Shown one piece after another: positions 34,811-47,100 of a stretch of 64,000 nucleotides of DNA; position 1 is the stretch's first letter; each line of letters starts with the position of its first letter. The notes beneath the pieces are model-generated. The model did not search any database. It saw only the letters and a program-made list of their open reading frames with translations, and was not told the DNA's origin. Source of the stretch: Panicum virgatum (taxonomy: Eukaryota > Streptophyta > Magnoliopsida > Poales > Poaceae); the NCBI RefSeq assembly GCF_016808335.1, contig NC_053138.1, positions 52,420,951 through 52,484,950 on the forward strand, in the 5' to 3' direction. Position numbers and translations under genes: made by a program.

Positions 34811-35607
34811 AAAAGACGAGTAATCGAATTTAGAGTAAAAAAAATCAAACGAACTATAATTTGAAACAGAGCTAGTATAAAAAAATGCTGCCTTCACAAT
34901 GAAATCAGGAGAAACAGTCCCTCTTATTATAAAACCTTTGATTTTTGAAGTAGTATATAGTGCATGCATGTGGATGACATTTCGGCCCAGGCGTGCGTGC
35001 ATGTAGACGTATAGCGTACCGCTTGCAGAACCTGCAGGGGATCAGGTTGCACGTCATGCCCACACACCTTTGCTCCCACTTGAAAGTAACGTCCATGCTC
35101 ATCAAGTCGTCTACAATCTCCATCACTATTTCGTCAAAAGAAAAAAAAACCCTCCATCACTATTATTCAAGTGTTGGAGCCGGGCTTGGTGGTGGCGATT
35201 CTGACGTCTGTGGTTGGACACGCACGTGATGTGATTGCATTGTTTTGGGTAAACCTACACATGGATGAGCATCGTCGACGTTTCACGTGAGGTATGTACT
35301 TGAGCAATAAACTGTACGTTTGCTACGTAAATTGAACTCGCGAGATCGTATGATTTGGATTTGTCTTCTAACGTTACAAGTTTGAAATACAGTAGATATG
35401 TGGATGCTACGCGATCAATACATTTCGAAAGACTGAGCCGATATATACCCAAATCTAGGTGGACAACTTCCATTGCAATTAAACTAAGGGTATGTTTGGA
35501 TAAGCCAAAATTGAGTACTCTCATACTCCAAAAGTTTTTGAGCCTTCACTAAAGTGTAGCCCGTTATATATAAAAAGCCTTAAATTACTTATATATTACT
35601 ATTATGA
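34811..35607. other. Intergenic
   Basis: AT-rich. No gene or repeat that I can support. A GGGTATGTTTGGATAAGCC phrase at 35488 may be the end of a small decayed MITE. Confidence 0.4.
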
Positions 35608-37546
35608 CACTACTACAGCCACCCCTATCACCGCCGGTTCTAAAAGGGCATCACCAACGGTTTTGGGTACCGTTGGATTTAAGTCGTTGGTGATAGCGGG
35701 GCCATCACCGCCGGTTCCAGAACCGTTGGTGATGGGGACATCAACACCGCCGGTTGAAGACACGAACCGGTGGTGAAGACCTTTTTCCCATTAAAAAAAT
35801 ATTTTCATATAATAATATTGAATCATTTGTACAACATATATATCAGCTGACAACAATGATACTATATGTCATCTGATTGTGGAACACCTCATTTGCTCAA
35901 GAACAAGCAGATTCAGTTATTAGCTTAACTGAATTATATTAGGTAATCTCATCTCATTACTTAAACATGCATTCAACCTATCAGCTACTACTAAGCTAGC
36001 TAGGTTCAATAGCACAATATATGTTTGCAGTCCAAATTCAAACATACCACAGAGCACGATCATGGCCAACAGACCCTTATAAAAGTTTTCCTATCTCTCT
36101 TGATGGCAATATCATGGCCAACAGCAAGCACTCTATTGATCCATACAAGAGCACGATCTGCAGCTTTCTCAACAACCACATCTGAAACCTCTAGATTAGG
36201 AAGAGGTGGAAGAGGCCTGCAGAGAAGCCAAAAGAACTTGTTTAGTGTATCACTATGAACAAACAACATTAATAGTGCAATTACAATGGAAATACAATGT
36301 GCATTGCTTATCCCAACACATCACGTGAAGTCACACAAATCTAAATATCAAGTACTAGTAGGGACATTGCAAAAAAGAAGTATAACTCGATTCCTGGCAA
36401 TAAGGAAATTGTTAAATTGCTTAATAAAAATTTAAAATGCAACCAACTTTATCAAATTAACAGATAATGTGCAATGACTTAGTGCTATGAGTTCCTGAAG
36501 CAGAATATGAACCGCATACAAATAGAGGCACAGAGCACCCAATATAGAGTGGTGACGGAAACATCTAGGCTTACAACATAACTACAGGCTATGGATAAAA
36601 ATACCACATGCTAGCGGAATAAACATGATTATGTTACCTTGTGAAGTAAAGCCAAGTCGTTCCTTTGCAGAGAAGGGATGATGTACTAATTGATACACAT
36701 GATTACTAATGTGATAAAGGCGCAATAAAATCCCCTGCCTACTTAGAAGATAGATCAAGCCTTGATTAACCGAGTAAGGCAACAACTAAGGCAAACTCCA
36801 TATCAGATCTCAAGATATATTTGCTCCAGGTCAGATTAACCGAGTAACCCACCTGTTGAGCAGCGACGCGGACTTGGCCCAGAAGAAGAGGATGGCGACG
36901 AGGAGGAGCAAGGCGTTGGCCAGGACCGAGGGGAGGCTGTAGCCCGCGCGCTCGAAGACGAACCAGACCGCCGTGGCGCCCACCACGGCCGCCGCCGAGG
37001 CGTTCCTCCGCCGCCACCGCAGCACGTCGGCGACTGGAGCGGGACTCGAGGGGAGGTCAGGAGCGGTCAGAGATCGGCGGAATTCCAAGGGACGGCGTTG
37101 CGGAACAGAGGAGGGAGGGAGTGCGTGTGGGCGCGCGTACCTGCGCCGCTGCCGAGCGGGGACGAGGGAGGAGGACGGGGAGGAGGGCCGGCGCCGCCGC
37201 CATGGGAGGGCGCAGGAGGTGGAATGGGAATTGGGAGGAGGGCGGCACCACGAGGGAGGGAGGGCTGTGGGCGGACGCCAGGGGGAGGAGGAAAAAATAC
37301 CGGAGAGAGAGAGAGAGGGAGGGGAGAATGAAAAAAATAGGTGGAGAACACATCACCGCCGGGTCATATTACAATCCGGCGGTGATGTTTATGTATCACC
37401 GCCGGTTCGTAATACGACCCGGCGGTGATGCTCTCGACAGCATCACCGCCGGGTCCATTTGGAACCGGCGGTGATAGACTATCACCGCCGGTTCGAAACA
37501 AACCGGCGGTGATGGGGCGTTAGCGATGATGTATTCTGTAGTAGTG
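35608..37546. mobile_element. Pack-CACTA transposon with a reticulon fragment (1939 bp, TSD TGA)
   Basis: TIRs CACTACTACAGCC and inverted CACTACTACAGAA, with a perfect 3-bp duplication TGA (35605-35607, 37547-37549). Both ends carry subterminal arrays of ATCACCGCCGGTTC and its inverse (35620-35790, 37355-37517), able to form many short hairpins. The interior carries no transposase but holds part of a reticulon-like gene on the minus strand, so it is a non-autonomous element that has captured host gene sequence. Confidence 0.93.
36060..37088 (-). pseudogene. Captured reticulon-like (RTNLB) gene fragment
   Basis: Reticulon-homology domain fragment; reticulons shape tubular ER. Exon a, 37088 to 36853, encodes SPAPVADVLRWRRRNASAAAV, GATAVWFVFERAGYSLPSVL and ANALLLLVAILFFWAKSASL, the first hydrophobic hairpin. 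It ends LLN-AG before GTGGGT. A 636-bp intron follows. Exon b starts at 36216 after TTCTCTGCAG and encodes RPLPPLPNLEVSDVVVEKAA, DRALVWINRVLAVGHDIAI and KRDRKTFIRV. The frame then meets a stop at the CACTA subterminal boundary, so the second hairpin and C-terminus are absent. An upstream ATG at 37202 (MAAAPALLPVLLPRPRSAAA, then a GTACGC donor) may be the original first exon. The intron is retained, so capture was at DNA level. Confidence 0.88.
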
Positions 37547-37549
37547 TGA

Positions 37550-37774
37550 TAGCTAACAAACTTTCTTGTCTCTTACGTTGAGGATCAGCCCTTGCCCTTT
37601 CATGCTGATGACTGTGGAGATTATTGGGATCAACGTTGTGTGGAGATAAGGTTGATATGGATCCCACCAGGACCTGTTTATAACAACCAAAATGACGAGG
37701 GGTGTGCACTGTTAAATGTCCACCCACTTGTGGACACACAGACCAATATAATTGTTCCGCTTGCTGATCCATAG
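37550..37774 (+). other. Coding-like fragment of unknown function
   Basis: An open frame reads PLPFHADDCGDYWDQRCVE, IRLIWIPPGPVYNNQNDE and GCALLNVHPLVDTQTNI, ending at TAG 37772. The composition looks like real protein, but I recognise no family. The Pack-CACTA lies immediately upstream and may have split a gene. The end of this frame, including the stop, is duplicated in tandem. Confidence 0.35.
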
Positions 37775-37873
37775 ATTATAACAACCAAAATGACGAGGGG
37801 TGTGCACTGTTAAATGTCCACCCACTTGTGGACACACAGACCAATATAATTGTTCCGCTTGCTGATCCATAGA
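37678..37873 (+). repeat. 98-bp perfect tandem duplication
   Basis: Copy 1 is 37678-37775, copy 2 is 37776-37873; I see no mismatch between them. It covers the C-terminal 30 codons and stop of the coding-like fragment. Confidence 0.95.
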
Positions 37874-38520
37874 TTATTTTTCTATTACATCTAAATACAC
37901 GTTAGAGCAAACTAACTCCAATAGGGTTGCTAAATTTGGGTGAGCAAATGCCCATTTAGAAGCCAAGTTCTAAATTTTACTCACTCAAATAGCCCACTGA
38001 TTTCCCTCAGCACCCCACCCACCTCGCTGCGGTCCTCCCACCGCCGCGCCACCGCCGCAGCCTCGTCGCGGAGATGATGAGGACATCCTCCATGATTACC
38101 CGCTGTCAAGATGCAACAACGAGGCCTAGTGCCGTTGTGGTCGGGCGGCGAACATGTGAGCCTCTGAAATCCCACCTTGCTTAGCTATGGAGGAGGAAGC
38201 CACCTTTAAAGGCAGAGTCACCCTTCCTTCATCGGACTAGTATTTTGGGGTGATTGGGCCTCTCCCCGAGTGGGTGTGCCTAAGAACTATTGGGCTCCGG
38301 GCAGCCCTTGTTGGGCCTCGACCACCCCGCCTGGGCCGGATGCATCAGGAGCAGCAGCGTCGGCCTCGAGGACGCGAATCGCGCCCGCAGCCTGCAAGAA
38401 GCAGGCGTGGCGGGGGCGGAGGCTGAAGGGGAAAAATCTGGAGATTTTTTATGTCCACCGACTAAATCTTTATATGGCAGCCTATTTGCTCTTCCTTTTT
38501 TTTTCACTGGGAGGGGCAAC
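37874..38520. other. Intergenic
   Basis: No supported gene. GC-rich part 38000-38450 has several overlapping ORFs without family resemblance. Confidence 0.4.
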
Positions 38521-38640
38521 GAAGGCGCCCCCCCCCCCCCGGTGCCAGCCCCGGGGCTCGAACCCGGGTTGCCGGCGTGAGAGTGGGCTCAAGGAGCCAC
38601 TAGAGCTCACCCGCCTCTCGGGCTATTTGCTCTTCCTACT
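38521..38640 (-). mobile_element. tRNA-like SINE-type sequence
   Basis: On the minus strand there is an A-box-like TGAGCTCTAGTGG (38598-38610) and, about 40 nt on, a B-box GGTTCGAGCCCC (38553-38564), followed by a C/G tract and an A-rich run. This is the layout of a tRNA-derived SINE head. No cloverleaf of a real tRNA could be folded by eye. Confidence 0.5.
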
Positions 38641-38679
38641 GGACCATTAAAAAGAAAGATCGATCGTCGCTTTCCTAAA

Positions 38680-41132
38680 TCTCTACTACTAAAAAGGGAG
38701 TAAGTAAGATTTTTTTTTGTTCGTCATCCGTCTCCCGATCCATCGTTTCGTCCGTCCACCCATCCGCCCTCCGTATCGCTTGCTGTTTTATTTTCTTCCT
38801 TTTTTTCGTATCGTCCGCGCACGTCGCGCCTTCCTTCCTTTATTTCCTCTTTTTTCATATCGGCCAAACGCTGGACTGGGTCGAGCCGCACCCGCACGTC
38901 GATCTCGCGCTGTCGCCGCACGTCGATTGCGCTGCCACTGTCGCCGACGTCCGGCGTCCCACCAGGCCGCTCTGTCACTGGCTGTGCTGGACGCCGCACG
39001 GTCAACATCGCCGGCGTTCAAGTCGATTGCGACCCAGAAGCCTAGGTCACGCCGCACGTGGATCGCGCCGCCGTGGTCATCGCACGTGTTGCCGGGGCAC
39101 CTGCAACGTTGGCGGCGGCGGGTCTGCTCCCCGGAACGTTGCGCACCGCACACCTGTAACGTCGGCGGTAGCCGGTCTGCTCGTCGGCTGCCGGACCGCT
39201 CCCTGTAACGTTGCGGGCTTCGACTCTGGCGCACCTGCAACGTCGGCGGCGGCAGGTCTGCTCATCGGCTGCCGTCCCTGCAACGTTGCGGGCGTCGGCG
39301 TCGACGATCAGTCTCCATCGCCCATCGCCCCATCGGCATCATCCTCCCTGCAACGAACAGACTCGGGGCGCTCTGCTCCCGCATCTGATATCTGGAGATA
39401 CGAGTGGAATGGTTAGTTATTCCACGTCAATAAAACATGGTTTCTAGCTTGCAGTGCAATGAAGCTTCTTTCATGGTGTTTCTATCTTGATATATACTTA
39501 TGTCTTCTCTTGCTCTTCTGAAAGTTTACACTACAAGACTACAAAATACCTGTTCTATCACTGATAAATGTTGACCTTTACCAGTAAGATGTGTACTTGC
39601 TCAATTTAAATTTATGGAACATGAAACTAATGAATAGCTAGCATAATTCTAAAATTTTCTAATGGGCAGCTGTTCGAGTCTAAAATCAGTGTGTTCTTTT
39701 TTTTCATAATATAATTTTTCGGATGGTGATACTAGTATTCTGCACAATCATCATCTCGTGGCTTCTGTTAATGGTAATGAGTAATGTGATGAAAATCCTT
39801 TTAGGCTTACTGATATTAGTACAGAATAGATGTTTGGGGGTTTCCTGCTAAAGTGCAAATTTGTTCCTCAAAAGAAAAGGAATATGATATGATTTGCTCA
39901 GAAATGCGTAAATTTTGTTGGTCGGACGTTATATAGCCTGCAAGTGCCAAGTTTTCATAGAAGAAGGTATAAAGATGCTGTTAGTGATTTGTATTTCTTG
40001 GTTTAGGGATCTGGATGATGTATCTTTCTTCATGATATCTTTAAATATATGATTATTCAAGTTTATATATGCTCTACCTTTACGTGATCAAATAACTTGA
40101 CAGCAAAGCAAGGAGCTGTAACCACAACATCTTGTATCTCGAAATCAAAGCATTTTGCTGCTGGAACAGAAAAGGGAATAGTAATAGAAGTAATCTGTTG
40201 TTTGTACAAAACACACTCCGCTGCCGTGGTCGCCACACGTCCATCTATCCCCACATTCCACGGCGGCGTCCCTCGCCCCGTCACCGGCTGTGTTGGGTGC
40301 CGCACGGCCAACATCGCCGGCGTTCAGGTCGATTTTAGGTGAGTCCTCGCGCATGATTTTCACTTTTTGTGACCCTCAGCTTTGGTCTAAAGATTCTGTG
40401 CGCCAGTTTGGGTGAGTCCGCGCCCGCACCGTGTTACAGCGATTTGGGGTTAGCTGTTGTAGATAGATCTAAATCACCATTTCATGGTGAGGAGGGATTA
40501 ACCGTTTATTTCTGATGCTTCCGTAATCAGCTTTTCATATAGCCACGGAAGATGCATTGGTGGCTGAAATCAAGACGTTGGTAGTAGCACCATCTGATTC
40601 AGAAGCATGGTGCCATTTGTTATATACCCAAGAATTTAGTGCCATGGTGTCGAGGCTTAGTGCTTCCATTTATAAACAAGGGACTGATTCTTGGGTTTTA
40701 TCGTGTGTCTAATTATCATTGGTTTAGTTCAGTCCTAATAGTCTGCAGTCTCCACCAGTGAGTCATGTGAAATTTGATTTGGCCAAAAATTGGCTTGGTT
40801 TGCTAATGTAAGCTCCCTTCCTTTTGTTTGCTAGCTTAGCTTCAGCTTCTCTCAGTTTCTTTTTCAATATAATAGAAAAAAGTGATGAAAAATAGACTTG
40901 TATTCATCATTGATGTCAAATGGGCGGCTCTTGATTACATTTGCTCTATTGGATTGTCTTTTTTTAATTTTTGGTCACTGGAAAGTGATTCTTTGCAGAA
41001 TATGAATTGTTTGTGATTTATTTGTTGTCCACCTAATTCAAATTTTTGTAAAGTTAGTAAGGAATCTTTTAATATTTCCTACCGCATTAAATAAATTTCA
41101 GTTCCCGTAGCATCGCACGGGTACAAACCTAG
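38680..41132 (+). mobile_element. Helitron, non-autonomous (2453 bp)
   Basis: 5' end TCTCTACTACTAAAAAGG preceded by A (38679). 3' end CCCGTAGCATCGCACGGG (hairpin with 5-bp stem CCCGT/ACGGG), then TACAAACCTAG, followed by T (41133). TC start, hairpin plus CTAG end, and insertion between A and T are the Helitron hallmarks. I see no Rep/helicase. The 5' third is GC-rich with internal repeats; a segment TGCCGCACGGCCAACATCGC near 40300 partly repeats one near 38990. Confidence 0.88.
39098..39300 (+). repeat. Diverged tandem repeats in the Helitron
   Basis: At least four irregular copies of CACCTGCAACGTCGGCGGCGG or CCTGCAACGTTGCGG, with GGTCTGCTC between. Confidence 0.7.
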
Positions 41133-41339
41133 TTAATAATCAATGGTTGGAAATGGGCTTAGAAAAACATGCATCATCAAAATTGTTAATAGCTGCTGCC
41201 TGGTGCTCGCACCACAGCGCTCCGCCGGTATGGCGGGGACGCGTGTCGCCACGCCGCGCGTCCCGCCTGCCGCGGCGCGGGAGCGAGCGGGAGTGAGCGC
41301 GCGCTCCGCGAGGTGGCAGTGGCCGCGTAAGCGCCCGGC

Positions 41340-41520
41340 CTCGCTAACCGATGGGCCAGCCATCGGGTGGAGCCCTCTTGGCGGGGGCAGCACCTTGCCA
41401 CGGTGCGTGCCGCGCGGTGGGAGGGAGCGCGCGCTCCGCGCCGTGCCTGCGGCCTCCTGGGCTCCCGCGCTCGCTGCCCGGTGGGCCTGCCATTCGGTGG
41501 AGCCCGGATGGCGGCGGCCG
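41340..41520 (+). repeat. Diverged tandem repeat in the GC-rich upstream region
   Basis: GATGGGCCAGCCATCGGGTG plus GAGCCC (from 41350) recurs as GGTGGGCCTGCCATTCGGTG plus GAGCCC about 130 bp later. GC content is very high from 41200 to 41900. Confidence 0.6.
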
Positions 41521-41949
41521 TAGCTCCCTGCGGCTAGGGTGGAGCGGGCGTCCACCGCGTTGGCGGATAGGGCCGGGGCAGACCGCAGCGCGGGCGGCGA
41601 CGCGTCGGGAGCGAGCGGCGCGCGGCCGGCCGGCCCTCATCCGCCGTCTGATTGGTGGGGGCGCCTCGCTGCGGAGCCCGGCTGCCTGTGGCGGGGGAAG
41701 GGAGCCGCGCCCGGGTGCGAGGCTGCGGCGGACGCGACGCCTTTCCAGCTGGGCGCGGGTGGATCCGCCTTGGATTCGCTCGCCTCACCGCACCGGAACA
41801 GCCCCCCCCCCCCGCCGGAACAGTGCGCAGGCGGCGCCTGTCCGCCCTGTCCTCTGCTGCTCTCTCGACGTCCCGTCGGAGCCATGCCCCGAGACCGCCC
41901 CGTCTCGTCGGCGTGCTCCCGGAGCTTGATGCCCGGCCCGTTTCCTGCC

Positions 41950-44163
41950 GATATAAGAGCCGCGCCCCTTCCCCCTCCTCTTCCCCCGTTTCTTCTCCCT
42001 CTTGCTCTCCTCCTCGTGTTCTTCCTCTCTGCCGGCCGCTTTTCCCATCTACTCTGCAATCTGAGATCTGTGAGCCCATGCACCTCTTGCTGTCGCCGAT
42101 CTTTTCTTTGCTTGCACATTGCTAGATCCTAGCCTGATGTCTATATTCGTCCTCGTGTTCTGCAGGAGGTGGATCCGCGATGGCGCACATCACCTAGGGT
42201 TTCGACCTCAATCTGCTGGGAGAGGTAGGTCCTCCTCCACTGCCTTCTCTTGCTTCCTACTGGCATGCTTTGCCTTTGTCCTTGCATGATTTCCCTAATG
42301 CCGCCACTTTTTTCTGATTGATGCACGATCCCTTGGATTCTCTCCGATTAGGAAGCTGCGTTCGCATTGGGTTTGCCTGCGCTACAGATCTTCAAGGTAC
42401 GCTCGCTGTACATCTAAGCTTCTGTCTTTCCTTAGATTTAAATGATTTCGTTTGTGCTGTTGTTCCCTGCTGCTATTAGATGATTGCTTTTGTTGAGCTG
42501 GGTGTCCTGTGGAGCTGATGTGTGTGTGCTGCTAGATAGAGAGCTATCATGTCTTGATGCTTTATGTTGTTATCTTTTTTTTTCTTATATGTGGTTCTTG
42601 CTGGATCTTTCATTTGGAAGAACTTGTCTAAGGATCACCTCGGCAAAGTTTGTGCAAGTGGTCTTATGTACAGCTTCTATTGTCACAGTCTCTGAACAAA
42701 TGCTTTGGTGTGGTTTCTTTCGTGTGTTCCTCAATATGGGTTGGCTATTTATTGTAGTGTCTATGCAGTGTATTTAACCATGTATGATGCTCTTGTGGTA
42801 GTGCCTTTTAAAGAGTTGTTAGACCTAGCACTTAGCATCTGGATAGTTTTGATCTAGAACAAATAAATATCTGCCAAGATAGGCTTTTTATAGATTGTGG
42901 GTGGTTGTGATGATATGGTGACTCTTACTTTGATCTATTTAATTTTGCATAGAAATCATGTATACCAGGTTGTCAAGGCGTGGTTGAGTTTATTTACACA
43001 AATTTATGCCTACATTGTGATGATTGTCTTAGCATCTGACTAGACCTGTCTTGTTTGCATTTCTGGGACATGATTTTGCCATTTGACAGATCTATAGAAA
43101 TTCTATCTGTCTGCTAAAAAAACAGATTTTGGGTGGTTGCATTAGAATGCACCATCAGATTCTTGCCCTTCAATTGCTTTTGGTCTGAGACAAATCAATG
43201 GGGTGCATGGTTTTGAGATGTGTGTTGTGTAATATGAACTAATGGAAATCTGAATTAGCTGTTAATTTAATTTCATGTGCTAATAATGTATTAGTGCACA
43301 GAATGCTATGAAATGTATTAGTAGTGTTTGCTTCTCCATTATTGGGTGACTTCCTTGCTATTGGAGACTTTAGAGTTAATGGTTCTTTGCATGTTCAACC
43401 TATTAAAGATTGTTTGGCCAAACAGAATTTACAGATTTATAACCTTAAATTGATATATTCAAGCCTTAAGGCTATGGCCTTGACATGTCCAGAGGTTGTG
43501 CCTCTGCAAGTATGAGGCTTCTCCCTTCCTGTGTCTTGCTATTGTGGTAGCCTTTTTAAAAAGTTTGTTATTTGCCCGCTATAGGACAGTTTGCAGATAT
43601 GAAATTTTATTTATATATGTTCTGCAGCTACCAAATTGTATTTATGTGTGTGCTGCTATATGATTGCTAGGCTGCTGCTGCTGGGCACAAGCTGGTCCTG
43701 CTTTGCTTCTGCTGCAGCGTGTTCCTGTGAAGGTAAGTCATGTTCGTCTTTGCCTTCCTTTCATATCAGCTCTTTTATATGCGATCCATTCCCCCTCTCT
43801 ATGAGCACCTCTCTCTCTCTCCTGGTCTTGCGCTTCTTTTACCCCTGCCCGTCTTCTATGTTGGAGTCTTTCCCTATGCATTTATATCTGAGTAGCTGCT
43901 GACGCGGCAGCAGCCTAGACCTTTGTAGTGCAAATTTTTTTGCTGTACATAGATTTTGTGGGCTTATATGATTCTATTTTGAGACCTCTACTGTGCAAGA
44001 AACCCTTGTGCCTTTTGCTAATTTATGCCTAATACGAATAGACAATGGTTCTTTGAAATTTTGCTAAGGTCCTATTCTTGATTGGCTGATGTCCTTCATA
44101 TTTGCTACTCATGCTCTGTTCAGGTTAGCTGCCTATGTTCACACTGTTTTCTTGTGTTTGCAT
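41950..44163 (+). promoter_or_regulatory. Putative promoter and spliced 5' leader of the RPA1-like locus
   Basis: TATA-like GATATAAG at 41950-41957 is followed by a C/T-rich leader. Plausible leader exons: one ending at GAGATCT before GTGAGC (about 42068), one from GAGGTGGATCC to GGGAGAG before GTAGGT (42167-42222) containing CTAGGGTTTCGACC, and one ending ATCTTCAAG before GTACGC (about 42396). The ATG in the second leader exon meets TAG after five codons and is not used as the start. A telo-box-like AGGGTTT is present. All of this is inferred. Confidence 0.4.
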
Positions 44164-47100
44164 ATGGCTGACCTGCTTCTCCCAAACCTTTTGACTGGGA
44201 ACTACAGCGATCGCGTGTGCGTTCGCGTTTCCAGGTTCTAGAACTTCTATGACACTAATAATGAAACAAAACTCCTTCACGCTGACATGGTCCTCATTGA
44301 TGAGGAGGTAAGCACCTCTGATCTGCTCCTTAATTTACCCCTCCAGCCTCTCTTATCTGTTGTTAACCAGTAATTATGAGCTGTTTAATTTTCCCCCAAC
44401 AGGGTAATAGCATCCATGCTCAGGTCTATCCTCCAACTGATGAATTGTTCAAGAACCGCGTCAAGGAAGGCGGTGTCTACACCTTCTCCTACTTTCGGGT
44501 CAGAGCCTCCAACATCTACTACAAGCCAGTAGAAAATGAAGAGATGCTTGTGTTCACAAAATGGACCAAGGTGGAAGAAGTCCTTGCTGTTCCTCCTGCT
44601 TTCCCAATGTATGCCTACTCAATTGCCTCACAAGAACAGCTTCAAGCACGTATTGACAGCAGGGCACAGTTTACAGGTAAACAAAGCTTTTCCTGTTGTG
44701 TGCATTCGTTTTACAGTATCGATGCAGTATATTCCTCCATACGTATCCTGTTTAACCCATGGCTATTTCTCCATATAGACGTTATTGGAGTCATAACTGC
44801 CATTTCAAATACTGGGACAACACAAACAAAGCTAAGGCAGGGCGACAGCACCAAGAGGACCGTCACTATACAGACACCAAGGTGATTTTATTGCTCAATA
44901 TATACTTATGCACATTCTGCCATTTCTGGCTAATTTTGCTATTGTATTGCAGCCTATAGATCCTGCCCCACCAATAGTTATAGGATTTTGTTTAAATGCC
45001 TATCTCTAACTAAGCCTTTCATCAATATATACTTATACACATTCTGCCATTTCAGGCTAATTTTGCTATTGTATTACAGCCTATAGATCCTGCCCCACCA
45101 ATAGTTATAGGATTTTGTTTAAATGCCTATCTCTAACTAAGCCTTTCATCAATGCTGCAGCAACATCCTCTTAGATGTTGTGCTTTGGTCAGAGCATGCC
45201 ACAGCTTTCCCAGCAGATGAAATACTCAAAGGTGGCCAGACTTCTCCACAGGTTGTGTTGTTTGTTGGTACTCTTGTCAAAAGCTTTGGAGGTATGTCCT
45301 TGTCCGGGAGTTCGTCTTGCAAGTGGTACATCAATCTTGACATTCCTGACACAAAGAAACTTCTAGCTAGGTGATGTGCTCATCTACACAGCTGAATTTT
45401 TAGATTGCCAGTATTTATTCAGCAGTTTCTAATGCCTCATCATTCCTAACAGCGCCACAGCAGGGTATAAGCCAATTGCTTGGTCTGAGAGCTCAAGTGC
45501 TGCTGTCCAAAAAGAACCTGCTCAGAAAAAAAGCTCTCTGAGATTTTAGATCTCAATCCATTTGAGTTCCAGGTGCAAACTTCAATCCCTTCACGCATTC
45601 CATGCTGCTTCCATACTGCACTTCTATTGTCAGGGTTTTATTAGAAGCTTTTAGGTTTAGTCTCATTCAACAATTTATTGTAGCATTTGTTTATTTCTGA
45701 CTCATGCTACTATATGCAGAAAACTGAGTTTATAGTCATGGTCGCTGTAAAGAAGATCGGCAGCAACTGGTGGTACAATGCGTGCAAAAAATGCATGAAG
45801 ACAACAAAACGCCATGGTGATTCCTACAAGTGCACAAATGCTAAGTGTAACAACATTGGGATACCCAATCCAAGGTTAGTTACCTGAATTCGAACTTCTC
45901 ATCCTTCTTGATCAGATACTTTCTGTTGCCTATTCTGATCTTAGCGTCAATAGGTTCAAGTTATCCATACTAGCTGGTGACGACACAAATGCTGCTGAGT
46001 TCATTCTGTTTGGGAGGCAAGCTCAGCGACTGACAAGAAAATCGGCTGACACCCTTGTGGCTGAAAACCCAACTGACTTCATTCCAGATGAGATTACAAG
46101 GCTGCTTGAGAAGACGTTCACATGGATAGTCAGTTTTACTGATAGCACCACAGATTCCGGCACCATAACACTCCAAGTCAACACAGTGGTTGGAGAAGTC
46201 GGTCAAGGAGGCTCTATCATTCCAGCCATGCCAACCACATCCCAAACATCCTCACTCATGCTGTCAGAAGGTGCCACCACCAGCGTGCATGGCGCTTCTC
46301 ACCAGGATGCTTCTCACCAGAACCATGCTCTTCCTATGTCACCACTTGCTGCCTGCTCTGTTGATAGCCATGCCTCCAATGCCTCCCCGGTCAGGCCTGC
46401 CTTACCTGCATCTGATGCGCCGCAGACTCCACAGAGTGTGAAGAGCACAGCTAATTACAAGGTACGCGCTCCTCGATTTGTTATAAACTACCTGCTGCTT
46501 CTTACAGCACACATTCCTGATCGCCTTTGCATCTGTCATCATAGGACAAGTCTGAAAATCATGCTGTGAAGCCTTCTAAGAGTGCTCTGGTGCCATAAAA
46601 GACATCCACTAGGAAAAGGTGAGGCATCCTTACAAATTCTCACGTGGACACACGCTTTTCTAGAAATGCTTATAGTGCTGCTTATAGGTCTCGTTCAACA
46701 AGCAAAGGAAACGTGGCCAAGAAACTCCTCATTGATGATGAGGCCGAGGAAGACGACGGTGGCAGCAGCGGGGGTGCGGCCTCTGCTGATCAGCAAAGGT
46801 GCCCTTTCTATGTCTCTCTTTTAAATCAAAAGCCTAGCCTATAGACCCTGGCAAATATGCTGATGTTCCTTTCAATCCAGTTATGTGGTCGAGGCTTATA
46901 TATCTGATCACATACCTTTGCTCATGAACAAACTAGAACCTGATCTGCAAAGCTTCCATGAGCCTTCTTGATTTATAGACCAAAAGATGGATATAAACAT
47001 ATACATCCTGCATTTTTGCTTGCTGAGTTTACGAAACAAATAATTTGCCTAGCTACTGCCTACTTTTTTAGAACACTTGGTTGATATGTGGATATTCAAA

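Noticed and set aside
36973..37474. Plus-strand Gly/Arg-rich ORFs
   Set aside because: Antisense of the captured reticulon exon and its GC-rich upstream sequence.
35608..37517. Spaced GCCGGT repeats as a CRISPR array
   Set aside because: They are CACTA subterminal repeats in both orientations with irregular spacing, in a plant genome.
38521..38640. A functional tRNA gene
   Set aside because: A and B boxes are present but no cloverleaf with acceptor stem could be formed; SINE-like is more likely.
38680..41132. Helitron carrying Rep/helicase or gene fragments
   Set aside because: No frame resembles Rep, helicase or a known host gene.
41351..42132. ORFs up to 197 aa upstream of the RPA1-like gene
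   Set aside because: GC-rich promoter/leader region with repeats; splice-like leader exons fit better than a protein.
42180..42200. ATG of MAHIT as the RPA1-like start
   Set aside because: Stop after five codons; the ATG at 44164 gives the family-like N-terminus instead.
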